A program made the translations under genes and the position numbers. Shown here in pieces: positions 51,844-60,882 of a stretch of DNA of 64,000 bases (positions within the stretch are counted from its first letter, which is position 1; each line of letters begins with the position of its first letter). The notes under the pieces are model-generated. The model had not been told where the DNA came from. It made no database searches and saw only the letters and a list, made by a program, of their open reading frames with translations. Origin of the DNA: Altererythrobacter ishigakiensis (GTDB taxonomy: Bacteria > Pseudomonadota > Alphaproteobacteria > Sphingomonadales > Sphingomonadaceae); contig NZ_CP015963.1 in the NCBI RefSeq assembly GCF_001663155.1, forward strand, positions 434,001 to 498,000, read 5' to 3'.

Positions 51844-52957
51844 CTTGCGCTGTCTCCAAAAAGGGGCGCGGATTGACCGCGCGATCATTGATGCGCACTT
51901 CGAAATGCAAGTGCGGGCCTGTTGAGCGGCCAGTATTGCCTAGCTTGGCGATTTGATCGCCCGCTTCGACTTCGTCACCGACTTGTGACGTGAACCCAGA
52001 AAGGTGCGCGTAGCGGGTCAAGACACCATTGCCATGGCGAATCTCGACCACCTTGCCATAACCGGCCTTGCGGCCGACAAAGCTGACCCGGCCATCGGCT
52101 GCGGCATAGATCGGCGACCCGCGTGGACCCTTGAAGTCCAGGCCGCGATGCATCGCGCCGCGGCGGGTAAAGGGGTCGCGGCGATAGCCAAAACCAGATG
52201 ACATGCGGGTTTGCCCGGGATTGGTCGGCGTCACCTGCGGAATGGCGTCAAGGCTTGCCTCGAGCGCTGCCATACGCGCCAGGCTGAGACCCAAACGCTC
52301 GAAACGCGGGTCAACCTCTCCGCTGGCCGATGTCGCCAATATTTCAAGCGGACCACCCATGGCCTCTCGTTCAGCGCGGCGCAGCGTTGCCTGCGGGTCG
52401 AGGCCCAATTTACGCATCGCGTCTGCGGTACGCTCAGCCCGGCGGTCAGCAAAGCGGGTCAGGCGTTCCACAAATGCAAGCTGTCGTGCTTCGATTTCAG
52501 CCAGACCACGCGCTTCAGGGATCAGCGCACCGACCTTCTCGATTGTCGCCGCCGCCTCACTCGTCGAATCTGATACAGTCTCGCCTTCGCGAATATCTTC
52601 CGGCAACATCGGTTCGATTGCTTCAAGGAAGTCTTGCCGGGCCTTCAGGTCCTCAACGACGCCTTCTATGTCACCGCTATAGGCATCCATCCGCTCTTGC
52701 CAGGTTGCGACGGTTGCTTCGCGAGCCAGCAATGAAGCACGGTCAGCCGATGCGCGATACTGCGTCCATGCCATCGCCGCCATCGAAATACCCCAGCCAA
52801 CGAGCAGCGCGAGCACGATTGATGCTGCAGCCATCTGCACACGAGAGGATATCTTGATGAAGCGGACTTGACCCTGTGACCGCATGAAAAATTCGCGGTC
52901 TGGGAACCATCGACGCAAGCGGTTGCCCCACCCGCTTACGGATTGTTCGTTTTGCAA
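51794..52957 (-). CDS. M23 (LytM) peptidoglycan endopeptidase, bactofilin partner
   Basis: The 387-residue membrane protein has a short cytoplasmic N-terminus (GNRLRRWFPDREFFMRSQGQ), a transmembrane helix (ASIVLALLVGWGISMAAMAW) and a long periplasmic coiled coil. A C-terminal M23 domain has intact zinc ligands in HRGLDFKGPRG and HLHFEVRINDR. TTG at 52957 is the proposed start, with GAGGGG 5 bases upstream. It retains the conserved RRWFPDREFF segment, which ATG 52885 would remove. Pairing with bactofilin by overlap supports a shape-determining role. Confidence 0.85.
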   Translation of the reverse strand: MQNEQSVSGWGNRLRRWFPDREFFMRSQGQVRFIKISSRVQMAAASIVLALLVGWGISMAAMAWTQYRASADRASLLAREATVATWQERMDAYSGDIEGVVEDLKARQDFLEAIEPMLPEDIREGETVSDSTSEAAATIEKVGALIPEARGLAEIEARQLAFVERLTRFADRRAERTADAMRKLGLDPQATLRRAEREAMGGPLEILATSASGEVDPRFERLGLSLARMAALEASLDAIPQVTPTNPGQTRMSSGFGYRRDPFTRRGAMHRGLDFKGPRGSPIYAAADGRVSFVGRKAGYGKVVEIRHGNGVLTRYAHLSGFTSQVGDEVEAGDQIAKLGNTGRSTGPHLHFEVRINDRAVNPRPFLETAQDVLKEARESDAAGTGK

Positions 52958-53204
52958 AGCGACCCCTCTTCGTGGTGCGTTATTTTTACCCTCTACGATG
53001 CGTATCGGGGCTAATCGGAAAAATCGAATCAAATCTTAACGTCCACGTCGAATCGATATGATGCTGCGATGAACTGCACCGACACGGGAAAACCTTAAGC
53101 TTTGGCGCGATTTGATTCACCAAAGAAGCCCGCGAAGCCAGAGTTTCTGCGGCGTAAGGATTCGCGCGCTGACAGCAAGAGGCCGCGCTGCTATTGATGG
53201 CAAT

Positions 53205-54482
53205 ATGGCCAAAGACTTAGACTCCGGTAAGACAGATTTTACCAGCCTTGTTGAAGGTCTGGCGCGCAAAGGGCGTGCCGCGCAACGTATGATTGCGGCG
53301 ATGCCCAGCGCCAGCAAGGCCGATGCCCTGATGCGCGCAGCATCTGCTATCCGCGAATCTGCCGAAGCCATCCTCGCCGCCAATGAACAGGATTACGCCT
53401 CAAGTGAAGCGCGGGGTCTCGCGCCAGCGATGCTTGATCGGCTGAGGCTGGATACGGGCCGTCTGGAAGACATTGCCGCGGCGGTTGAGGCTGTTGCGCA
53501 GCTTCCCGATCCGGTTGGCGACATCATTGATGAATCTGAGCGGCCGAACGGTTTGCGGATGCGCCGCGTAAGGGTTCCAATCGGCCTGATCGGCATAATT
53601 TACGAGAGTCGGCCTAATGTAACTGCTGACGCGGCGGCGCTTTGCGTGCGTTCTGGCAATGCTGCTTTGTTGCGCGGTGGCAGCGAAGCCGTTCACACCA
53701 ACCGCGCCATTCACGAATCGTTTGTTCGCGGACTGGGTGACGCGGGTGTCTCGCCCGAACTGGTACAGTTGATGCCGACACAGGATCGCGATGCGGTGGG
53801 TGCCATGCTAATGGCGTCAGGGCTGATCGATATGATTGTGCCGCGTGGCGGTAAGAGCCTGGTCGAAAGGGTGCAGAATGACGCCCGCGTACCGGTGCTC
53901 GCTCATCTTGATGGCATCTGTCACACCTATGTGCATGCCGCAGCCGATCCGGCAATGGCACGCAGGATCGCCGTCAATGCGAAGATGCGGCGCACAGGCA
54001 TTTGCGGTTCGATGGAAACACTTTTGATCGATCGTGGTTATTCAGCGCCGGCAGAATTGATTGGCGATTTGATTGATGGGGGCTGCGAAGTGCGCGGCGA
54101 TGCACAGGTTCAGGCACTCGACAGCCGGGTTATGCCAGCAAGCGAAGATGATTGGAGCACTGAATATCTGGCCGCGATCGTGTCCGTTGCGATGGTTGAG
54201 GATATCGATGCAGCGATGCAGCATATCGAGCAATATTCCTCGAGCCATACCGAGGCGATCATTACTGACGACCAGTCAGCTGCTGAGCGTTTTATGGCGC
54301 AAGTCGACAGCGCGATCGTGATGCACAATGCTTCAACCCAGTTCGCAGATGGCGGGGAGTTTGGGCTGGGCGCAGAGATAGGCATTGCCACCGGCCGGCT
54401 GCATGCGCGCGGCCCCGTCGCGCTGGAAGGACTTACCACCTACAAATGGCAAGTTCGTGGCGCCGGGCAGGCGAGGCCTTAG
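53205..54482 (+). CDS. proA: Glutamate-5-semialdehyde dehydrogenase (gamma-glutamyl phosphate reductase)
   Basis: This 425-residue enzyme reduces gamma-glutamyl phosphate in proline synthesis. It has VPIGLIGIIYESRPNVTADA, the glycine loop region IDMIVPRGGKSLVERVQND and the catalytic Cys block MRRTGICGSMETLLIDRG. ALEGLTTYKWQVRGAGQ is at the C-terminus. proB is not in the window. It leads the conserved proA-nadD-rsfS-rlmH-envC-ctpA run, with 12 bases to nadD. Confidence 0.95.
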   Translation: MAKDLDSGKTDFTSLVEGLARKGRAAQRMIAAMPSASKADALMRAASAIRESAEAILAANEQDYASSEARGLAPAMLDRLRLDTGRLEDIAAAVEAVAQLPDPVGDIIDESERPNGLRMRRVRVPIGLIGIIYESRPNVTADAAALCVRSGNAALLRGGSEAVHTNRAIHESFVRGLGDAGVSPELVQLMPTQDRDAVGAMLMASGLIDMIVPRGGKSLVERVQNDARVPVLAHLDGICHTYVHAAADPAMARRIAVNAKMRRTGICGSMETLLIDRGYSAPAELIGDLIDGGCEVRGDAQVQALDSRVMPASEDDWSTEYLAAIVSVAMVEDIDAAMQHIEQYSSSHTEAIITDDQSAAERFMAQVDSAIVMHNASTQFADGGEFGLGAEIGIATGRLHARGPVALEGLTTYKWQVRGAGQARP

Positions 54483-54494
54483 GCTCTGCGCAGC

Positions 54495-55163
54495 ATGACC
54501 CCCATCCGCACAGGCTTGCTCGGCGGCAGTTTCAATCCTGCACATGGCGGGCATCGCCGGATTTCGCGCTTTGCGATGGAGGCGCTTGGCCTGGATGAAG
54601 TCTGGTGGCTTGTTTCCCCCGGCAACCCCCTGAAGCCGAAGAAGGGAATGGCGCCGCTAGCTTTACGGCTCAAATCGGCTCGAGATCAGGCGCGCCGGCT
54701 GCCAATTGTGCCAACCGCGATCGAGCGCGAGTTGGGCACACGCTACACAGTCGAGACGCTGCAGGCACTCAAGCGGCGATACCCGAAGCGCGAATTCGTC
54801 TGGTTGATGGGGTCAGATAATCTCGCGCAGTTTCACCTCTGGCGCAAATGGCGCACAATTGCCCGCACAATGCCGATTGCGGTCATCGCAAGGCCCGGCT
54901 ATGATGCGGATGCTATGGCGAGCCCCGCCATGGCCTGGCTAAGGCGCTATCGGGTGCCGAAGGCCAGTCTCTTTAACGGGGGCAATGGGAGCGCACCGGC
55001 ACTGGTGTTATTGCGTTTTGATCCCGATCCGCGTTCGGCCACGGCGATCCGCCGCGCCGTTCCAGATTGGTCTACGCACTACGCCGGAGCTCCTCCTCGC
55101 GATCCGCTGACCCATCGCCTGGTGCATACCAGGTGTGAAGTTATGGCAGAGGAGGGTTCATGA
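54495..55163 (+). CDS. nadD: Nicotinate-nucleotide adenylyltransferase
   Basis: The 222-residue enzyme adenylates nicotinate mononucleotide in NAD synthesis. The nucleotidyltransferase signature is GLLGGSFNPAHGGHRRIS with the HxGH motif. FVWLMGSDNLAQFHLWRKW and a C-terminal SATAIRRA (ISxTxIR type) motif complete the family pattern. It starts 12 bases after proA. Confidence 0.95.
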   Translation: MTPIRTGLLGGSFNPAHGGHRRISRFAMEALGLDEVWWLVSPGNPLKPKKGMAPLALRLKSARDQARRLPIVPTAIERELGTRYTVETLQALKRRYPKREFVWLMGSDNLAQFHLWRKWRTIARTMPIAVIARPGYDADAMASPAMAWLRRYRVPKASLFNGGNGSAPALVLLRFDPDPRSATAIRRAVPDWSTHYAGAPPRDPLTHRLVHTRCEVMAEEGS

Positions 55164-55241
55164 TAGAGCGCATGGGCGTTCCATCTGATCCCGTGCGGCT
55201 ACTCGCACCCGTTTCCACTAACAGGAGTATCGCAATCGCCT

Positions 55242-55667
55242 ATGAATCAGGCGCAAACCACTTCGGCATCTGCCGATCACGCCAGCCACGGGATGCAGCC
55301 CATGGCTAAACCCGATCTTTCATCAGATGCACTTCACGACCTCGTGATGGGCCAGCTTGATGATGATCAGGCCCAGGAAATTGTCTCGATTCCGCTTGAG
55401 GGGAAGAGCTCGATTGCTGACCATATGGTGATCGCCTCGGGTCGTTCGACCCGTCAGGTTGCCGCAATGGCGCAGAAACTGGCTGAAAAGATCAAGCAAC
55501 AGGGCTTTGGCTCTGCGCGCGTTGAAGGACTCCCGGCCGCTGACTGGGTGCTCATCGATGCGGGCGACGTTGTCGTGCATCTGTTCCGTCCGGAAGTCCG
55601 CAGCTTCTATAATCTGGAACGCATGTGGGGTTTCGGCGAAGCTGAGCCGGCTGCCGGCACGGCATAA
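55242..55667 (+). CDS. rsfS: Ribosome silencing factor RsfS
   Basis: The 141-residue protein is a RsfS/Iojap factor that binds ribosomal protein L14 and blocks subunit joining under starvation. Family blocks are LEGKSSIADHMVIASGRSTR, VEGLPAADWVLIDAGDVVVH and LFRPEVRSFYNLERMWG. The N-terminal 20 or so residues are unconserved; ATG at 55293 or 55302 are alternative starts. Along with HPF, it gives the window two starvation-linked ribosome regulators. Confidence 0.93.
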   Translation: MNQAQTTSASADHASHGMQPMAKPDLSSDALHDLVMGQLDDDQAQEIVSIPLEGKSSIADHMVIASGRSTRQVAAMAQKLAEKIKQQGFGSARVEGLPAADWVLIDAGDVVVHLFRPEVRSFYNLERMWGFGEAEPAAGTA

Positions 55668-55714
55668 ATTGCTTCGCCGCAAGCGCTGGCGGACGCATTG
55701 GTTGCCTTGAGCTT

Positions 55715-55732
55715 ACGCGCCAGTCGGCGCGT
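55715..55732. repeat. Hairpin 1 between rsfS and rlmH
   Basis: ACGCGCC (55715-55721) and GGCGCGT (55726-55732) form a perfect 7-base stem with an AGTC loop. No T run follows. It may attenuate or process the operon transcript. Confidence 0.5.
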
Positions 55733-55776
55733 CGGGCAGCCACCCATTGGCTCGAGACTGCATGTCAGCCGTTCAG

Positions 55777-55792
55777 GCCTCCCTTCGGAGGC
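55777..55792. repeat. Hairpin 2 between rsfS and rlmH
   Basis: GCCTCC (55777-55782) and GGAGGC (55787-55792) form a 6-base stem with a CTTC loop, 39 bases before the rlmH start. The stem contains a GGAGG sequence, but it is too far upstream to be the rlmH ribosome-binding site. Confidence 0.5.
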
Positions 55793-55830
55793 ATTGGTTA
55801 AGGCCAAATGCCGTTAGAGAAAGGAAGTCC

Positions 55831-56250
55831 ATGCTTCTGCACGTTATCGCACGCGGCAAGATCGCTCGTTCGCCAGAGGCCGATCTTGTTGCAAGATACG
55901 AAAAGCGCCTCACCTGGCCGGTCAAGCTGACAGAGTTGCCTGAAACAGGCGGTCGCATTCCTGATGCGCAATCACCTTTCAAGACTGTTCTTCTTGATGA
56001 GCGTGGCAAAAACCTGAGCTCTGCCGAGCTGGCCTCAACCATGGATAAGTGGCGCGACGACGGCATGCGCGAAGCGCGTTTTGTGCTTGGTGCAGCCGAC
56101 GGGCACAGCAAGGGGGAGAGGGCCGAAGCGGATCTTTTGCTGGCATTCGGCAAAGCGACATGGCCGCATCTGATGGCACGCGCGATGCTGATGGAGCAGC
56201 TCTATCGTGCGACGACGATTCTTGCCGGCCACCCCTATCATCGGGCATGA
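55831..56250 (+). CDS. rlmH: 23S rRNA (pseudouridine-1915-N3)-methyltransferase
   Basis: This 139-residue SPOUT methyltransferase modifies pseudouridine 1915 in helix 69 of 23S rRNA. The start MLLHVIARGKIARSPEADLV, the segment VLLDERGKNLSSAELAS, the SAM-binding FVLGAADGHS and the C-terminal RAMLMEQLYRATTILAGHPYH are diagnostic. GAGAAAGGAAG before the ATG fixes the start. It overlaps envC by 4 bases (ATGA). Confidence 0.95.
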   Translation: MLLHVIARGKIARSPEADLVARYEKRLTWPVKLTELPETGGRIPDAQSPFKTVLLDERGKNLSSAELASTMDKWRDDGMREARFVLGAADGHSKGERAEADLLLAFGKATWPHLMARAMLMEQLYRATTILAGHPYHRA

Positions 56251-57512
56251 ATGACGCCATGGAAGGGCTGACATCACGACTGACTGCAATGGCCGTCTCG
56301 GCATTGGGCCTGACGCTGGCTGGATGGGGCGCTGTGACTGCCCAATCTCAGCTCTTTGTGAGCACAGCTGCTGTGTCCGGCTTTTCCAGTCAGAATGAAG
56401 CCCGCGAGGCACTGGAGCGAGCACAAGCGTCAGCAGGTTTTGCTCAGCAGCGCGCACAGCAATTCTCTGAAGCAGCCGCCAGTGCAACAGCTGAAGTGGA
56501 TCGGCTGGCTAATGAAAGCGCGGCGCTTGCGGCTCAAATACAGCAAAGCGAAGCGGACATTCTTGTCGCAACCGCTCAGCTCTCTCTGATCGCGGATCAA
56601 CGGCGGGCGCTGGATGCACGGCTGGCAGAAAAGCAGCAGCCCTTGGTCAAGCTGACAGGGGCAATACAGAATATGGCCCGCAGACCTGTCGTCCTCTCCG
56701 CCTTTCAACCCGGATCGCTTCGCGAGACAGTCTATGTGCGCGCGGTGCTGGAAACCACGCTTCCCACTATTCGCGAAAAGACCGCGGAATTGCGCAGTGA
56801 AGTTGAGCAAGGCCGCGCGCTGGAGCGTGACGCGGCGCGGACGCTAGCCAATCTTCAAAGTAGCGAAGCCGCACTGCAGACGCGCCGCAACGAATTGACG
56901 GCATTAATCTCGCAGCAGCAACAGGCTTCGCGCAGCAACAGCGCGATGGCTCGCCGGGAAGCGCAACGAGCGCTCGCCTTGGCCGAAGAAGCCCGCGATC
57001 TGGATGAATTGGTCGGCGAGTTTGATCGTGCAGGATCGGTGCGTAGTGCGCTGGCGGCACTTCCCGGCCCGATTATCAGGCCCGAGCGACCCGATGCATC
57101 GCGCGTTATGCCCGCAGCGGTGCAGTCTGCACGATCGCAAGACACCTCGCCCCCGGGCGAATTTCAGTTGCCGGTCCAGGGCCGTACTCTCGCGGGGTTC
57201 GGTGCGACAGACGGGGCGGGGATGCGAAGCAAAGGCCTCACGATTGCACCTTCACCTGGTGCGCAAGTGGTTTCTCCGGCTGCGGGTCGCGTTTCCTTCG
57301 CGGGGCCTTATCGCGGATTCGGGCGAATCGTGATTATTGAGCATGCAAATGGCTGGACCAGCCTCATCACAGGTCTGTCCCGAAACAGCATTGAAACAGG
57401 CGATCTGGTTATCGCGGGCGCACCAATAGGCACTGCCGGTCTTAGTCAACCGGAAATCGGATATGAAATTCGCGAAAGCGGCAATCCTGTTAACCCTCTG
57501 AACTTACTATAA
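56247..57512 (+). CDS. envC: EnvC-like murein hydrolase activator with degenerate LytM domain
   Basis: The 421-residue exported protein has a signal peptide, a long coiled coil (residues about 45-230, rich in Ala/Glu/Gln) and a C-terminal LytM-fold domain. Zinc ligands are lost: the HxxxD site reads SKGLTIAPS and the position of the YxHL motif reads SLITGLSRN. EnvC proteins use such inactive domains to switch on amidases at the septum, so loss is expected. It overlaps rlmH by 4 bases and precedes ctpA by 159 bases. Confidence 0.88.
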   Translation: MNDAMEGLTSRLTAMAVSALGLTLAGWGAVTAQSQLFVSTAAVSGFSSQNEAREALERAQASAGFAQQRAQQFSEAAASATAEVDRLANESAALAAQIQQSEADILVATAQLSLIADQRRALDARLAEKQQPLVKLTGAIQNMARRPVVLSAFQPGSLRETVYVRAVLETTLPTIREKTAELRSEVEQGRALERDAARTLANLQSSEAALQTRRNELTALISQQQQASRSNSAMARREAQRALALAEEARDLDELVGEFDRAGSVRSALAALPGPIIRPERPDASRVMPAAVQSARSQDTSPPGEFQLPVQGRTLAGFGATDGAGMRSKGLTIAPSPGAQVVSPAAGRVSFAGPYRGFGRIVIIEHANGWTSLITGLSRNSIETGDLVIAGAPIGTAGLSQPEIGYEIRESGNPVNPLNLL

Positions 57513-57671
57513 TTATCGGGCTGTTTGCGTCGGGAAATTACACGCAATTCGGCTGCTCCAATTAGACTTTGTATCGAATTGCGAACCATTGCGGGACGAC
57601 CTTTCATCATCATCTGGCATTCAGGCGCACTGCGCGATACTATGTGCATATAGCTTTGGAGAGCACGACTG

Positions 57672-59066
57672 ATGAAGATGGCTAATCTGCTGCGTAGCGC
57701 TGCTTTGGTGACAGCGGTGGCTTTGATCCCGGCGACCACGGCCGGAATGGCTCAGATTGATGGGCGCGCGGGTCCGGAGTTTGCCAAGCTTTTTGCCGCT
57801 TATCAGCAAGTGAAGGCCAACTATGTTGAAGACGTCGAAGATGATCAGCTGATCCGTGGTGCCATCAACGGTATGCTCGGTTCGCTCGATCCGCATTCGT
57901 CTTACGTTGATGGCAGTGCGCTTCAGCGTCTTACGACAATGATTGACGGCAATTATTCCGGACTTGGTTTATCAGTCGTGCTGGATGACGGCGCGGTGAA
58001 GGTTATCTCGCCATTCAAAGGCAGTCCTGCGGACAAAGCGGGCATCAAGGCCGGCGATTTCATCACGCATCTCGATGGTGAACTAATTTACGGCAATGAT
58101 CTTGATTCCTCGGTTGCGCGGATGCGCGGTGAGGTGGGTACATCGATCGAGCTGACAGTTTTCCGCCCGGGCCGCGAAGAGCCGCTTGAAGTCAGTGTGA
58201 CGCGCGGCGTAATCGAGCTGGAGCCGGTTACCTATGAATTGCAAGGCGGAAATGTAGGCGTCATTTCGGTCAACGAGTTCTCGACCAATGTCGGGCGCGA
58301 TGTTTACACGGCATGGGAAGCGCTACAGCGCGAGGCAGGCGGGAGCCTTTCCGGTCTGATCCTCGATCTGCGCTCAAACCCGGGCGGATCGCTTGACGAA
58401 GCGGTTGGTCTTTCGGACCTGTTCCTGAGCGAAGGGCGCATCGTAACCCAGCGCGGCCGTGCACGTGGAGAGAACGTGCACTACGATGCGGACAAGCTGT
58501 CGAACTATCGCCATTTGCCGCGTCAACAGGCGCAACGCTACATGGGCGAGATTGCAGCTGACCTGCCATTGATCGTGTTGATCGACGCGGGCTCAGCGTC
58601 CGCTTCTGAGATCGTTGCCGGCGCATTGCAGGATCATCGCCGCGCTCTGGTTATGGGTGAACGCAGTTTCGGCAAGGGCAGCGTGCAGTCGCTGTTACCG
58701 CTGGGCCGTGATGCCGCGATCAAGTTGACGACCGCACGTTACTATACGCCCGCCGGTCATTCAGTACAGGAAGGCGGGATCAAACCGGATATCGCTGTGC
58801 CTCAACTGTCTGATCCGGATCTTGAACTCCGCAACAAGTATCTGATGCGCGAAAGCGATCTGCGTGGTCACCTGGTCAATGATCTTGGCATCGAAGTGGA
58901 AGCGCTCGAAGATGATACGATCGATGATCCGCGCTTCAAGATCACCGCCGCTGAGCTTGAGGAGCAGGGGGTTAAAGACTTCCAGCTGCATTATGCAGCG
59001 GAAACTTTGCGCCGCACTACGCTGGCAACGGTTGCGTTGCGCAATACAGTGGAACTCAGAAACTAA
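57672..59066 (+). CDS. ctpA: Carboxyl-terminal processing protease (S41, CtpA)
   Basis: This 464-residue periplasmic serine protease has a signal peptide (ending AGMAQ near residue 28). A PDZ domain (GLSVVLDDGAVKVISPFKGS, SPADKAGIKAGDFITHLDG) precedes the S41 domain with nucleophile Ser in DAGSASASEIVAGAL and general-base Lys in SFGKGSVQSLLP. NPGGSLDEAVGLSDLFL is also typical. It trims or degrades envelope proteins. The order envC-ctpA is conserved in the group. Confidence 0.95.
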   Translation: MKMANLLRSAALVTAVALIPATTAGMAQIDGRAGPEFAKLFAAYQQVKANYVEDVEDDQLIRGAINGMLGSLDPHSSYVDGSALQRLTTMIDGNYSGLGLSVVLDDGAVKVISPFKGSPADKAGIKAGDFITHLDGELIYGNDLDSSVARMRGEVGTSIELTVFRPGREEPLEVSVTRGVIELEPVTYELQGGNVGVISVNEFSTNVGRDVYTAWEALQREAGGSLSGLILDLRSNPGGSLDEAVGLSDLFLSEGRIVTQRGRARGENVHYDADKLSNYRHLPRQQAQRYMGEIAADLPLIVLIDAGSASASEIVAGALQDHRRALVMGERSFGKGSVQSLLPLGRDAAIKLTTARYYTPAGHSVQEGGIKPDIAVPQLSDPDLELRNKYLMRESDLRGHLVNDLGIEVEALEDDTIDDPRFKITAAELEEQGVKDFQLHYAAETLRRTTLATVALRNTVELRN

Positions 59067-59085
59067 TTGAGCTAGCGGCCTCTGC

Positions 59086-59574
59086 ATGGACCACTCGCAA
59101 GCGGAAAAACCCGCCGACCTTTTCGCACAACACCTGGCGCTGAGCATTCCCGCTTTGTTGCTGGGCGGTGCCTACCTCTCTCAATACGGCTTCGGTCTTT
59201 ATCCATGCGAGATGTGCTGGTGGCAGCGCTACCCGCACTTTGCCGCCCTGGCCCTCGCATTTATGTCATTCTTCGCGCCGCCCCGCAGCCTTTGGATCGC
59301 ACTGGCGGGCCTTTCGATCTTTATCTCGGGCGCTATTGGCGGTTTTCATGCAGGCGTCGAATACGGTTGGTGGGAGGGCCTCACCTCTTGTTCAAGTGCA
59401 GTGCCTGCAGATGTTGATCCGATGGAAGCAATCATGAGCGCGCCGATCATCCGCTGTGACGCATCGCCATGGGACCTTTTCGGAATTTCACTGGCAGGTT
59501 GGAATTTTCTGATCTCATGCGGAACCGGCGTTCTGATCTGGGCGCTTCTGGCAAAGAGCAGCAAGGCATCTTAA
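59086..59574 (+). CDS. dsbB: Disulfide bond formation protein B
   Basis: The 162-residue membrane protein has about four hydrophobic segments and the periplasmic CxxC motif in LYPCEMCWWQRYPHF, the quinone-linked site. A second pair of Cys residues is in LTSCSSAV and IIRCDASPW. It re-oxidises DsbA by passing electrons to ubiquinone. The gene lies 20 bases after ctpA and 10 bases before the coq7-like gene, which makes ubiquinone. Confidence 0.9.
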   Translation: MDHSQAEKPADLFAQHLALSIPALLLGGAYLSQYGFGLYPCEMCWWQRYPHFAALALAFMSFFAPPRSLWIALAGLSIFISGAIGGFHAGVEYGWWEGLTSCSSAVPADVDPMEAIMSAPIIRCDASPWDLFGISLAGWNFLISCGTGVLIWALLAKSSKAS

Positions 59575-59583
59575 GTAGGGCAA

Positions 59584-60105
59584 ATGACTAAAGACGAAAT
59601 GCATCGCATGATCCGTGTTGACCAAGCTGGTGAGTTTGGTGCGACCCGGATCTATGAAGGCCAACTGGCGGTAATGGGTGAACGCGGACCGCACGCTCAG
59701 GAAATCGTCCATATGGCGGAACAGGAAAAGGTTCATCGCGAGAAGTTCGATGCTCTCATGGCAGAGCGCGGTGTTCGCCCCACCGCGCTGCAACCGTTCT
59801 GGTCTGTAGCAGGCTACGCATTGGGTGCGGGAACGGCATTGCTGGGCCCGGAAGCAGCCATGGCGTGTACCGCGGCTGTCGAAGAAGAGATCGACAAGCA
59901 TTATTCGGAGCAGCTTGATCGATTGGCGGAGACCGGTGAAGATCCTGAGCTCGCCGAGATGATACATCAATTTCGCGAGGAAGAGCGCGAGCACCGCGAT
60001 ACCGCGCTGGAGCATGGCGCAGAGAAAGCTCCCGCATATCCATTGCTGTCTGGCGCCATCCGGCTGGGTTGTCGCGCGGCGATCAAGCTGGCTGAACGCA
60101 TTTGA
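59584..60105 (+). CDS. coq7: Demethoxyubiquinone hydroxylase, Coq7 family
   Basis: This 173-residue di-iron enzyme hydroxylates demethoxyubiquinone in ubiquinone synthesis. The carboxylate and His ligands are seen as DQAGEFGATRIYEGQ, EQEKVHREKF, EEEIDKHYSEQ and FREEEREHRDTALEH, the Ex(n)ExxH pairs of the family. The protein is short, as in bacterial Coq7. It follows dsbB by 10 bases, probably in one transcript. Confidence 0.93.
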   Translation: MTKDEMHRMIRVDQAGEFGATRIYEGQLAVMGERGPHAQEIVHMAEQEKVHREKFDALMAERGVRPTALQPFWSVAGYALGAGTALLGPEAAMACTAAVEEEIDKHYSEQLDRLAETGEDPELAEMIHQFREEEREHRDTALEHGAEKAPAYPLLSGAIRLGCRAAIKLAERI

Positions 60106-60114
60106 TTGCAATCA

Positions 60115-60132
60115 AAGCGCACGCCTGCGCTT
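60115..60132 (+). terminator. Hairpin after coq7
   Basis: AAGCGCA (60115-60121) and TGCGCTT (60126-60132) form a perfect 7-base stem with a CGCC loop, 10 bases past the coq7 stop. An AT-rich but not T-only tail (AATATGCTATT) follows. It is a probable end of the ctpA-dsbB-coq7 group. Confidence 0.5.
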
Positions 60133-60201
60133 AATATGCTATTCAACTGTGCGCCGCTTTAAACGGTTATTTATTATCGACTCAGAAAAGGAACGCTCAC
60201 C

Positions 60202-60810
60202 ATGAAATGCGTGGCTTCACTCGGTGTATTGGCAATGGCTGGAGTGGCTTTTTCTGCCGCACCCGCATCCTCTCAGGAAGAGGGCGGCGACCGCGTCAAT
60301 ATGGTCATTGCTTATGCTGAAGACGAGTGCCCTGAGCCGGTAGACGACGAAGAGATCGTCGTTTGTCAGATCCTGGTTGAAGCGGAGCGCTATCGCATTC
60401 CGTCCAATTTGCGCACCAGCTCCAGCCCTGAGAACACGCCTTGGGCGGAACGGGTTGAGCAATTCAAGATGATCGGTGCGTTTGGAACAATGTCATGCAG
60501 CCCAACCGGTGCGGGCGGTTTTACCGGCTGTACGCAACAGATGATTGATGCGGCCTATGCCGATAAAGCAGAAAGCTCACGTGTCCGGTTCAGCCAGCTT
60601 ATTCAGGAAGCACGCGAAGAGCGTCTTTCGACCATCGATGCTGATGCAGCGGCAGAGCAGGAGCGGGTTGAACAGATCGAGCGTGAGTATCTTGAGCGGC
60701 TCGAGCGAGAGCGACAGCAACCCCTGCCGGGCGAAGAGGCTGAGGCCCCGCTGCCAGATCTCGGTCCCGAGAATGCAGAGGAAGCGCCTTCGGACCCGAA
60801 TAACGGCTGA
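60202..60810 (+). CDS. Exported protein of unknown function
   Basis: The 202-residue protein has a signal peptide (MKCVASLGVLAMAGVAFSAA, cleavage near ASSQ). The mature part has three or more cysteines (DECPEPVDD, VVCQILVEAERY, SCSPTGAGGFTGC), suggesting disulfides. A Glu/Arg-rich helix and a Pro/Glu-rich acidic tail follow. Similar proteins occur in sphingomonads, but I do not recognise a named family. The segment from RIPSNLRT onward is the most conserved-looking part. It precedes another unknown gene on the same strand. Confidence 0.75.
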   Translation: MKCVASLGVLAMAGVAFSAAPASSQEEGGDRVNMVIAYAEDECPEPVDDEEIVVCQILVEAERYRIPSNLRTSSSPENTPWAERVEQFKMIGAFGTMSCSPTGAGGFTGCTQQMIDAAYADKAESSRVRFSQLIQEAREERLSTIDADAAAEQERVEQIEREYLERLERERQQPLPGEEAEAPLPDLGPENAEEAPSDPNNG

Positions 60811-60882
60811 CCTGCGTTTGAGAGATGAGCGCGTTCGCGCTATGACTGATGTGAAGTTCGCATGCTTCGCAGGAGTTCATCC

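Noticed and set aside
56247..57512. EnvC as an active peptidase
   Set aside because: Zinc-binding residues of the LytM domain are missing. This is the normal state for EnvC activators, so it is not reported as an anomaly.
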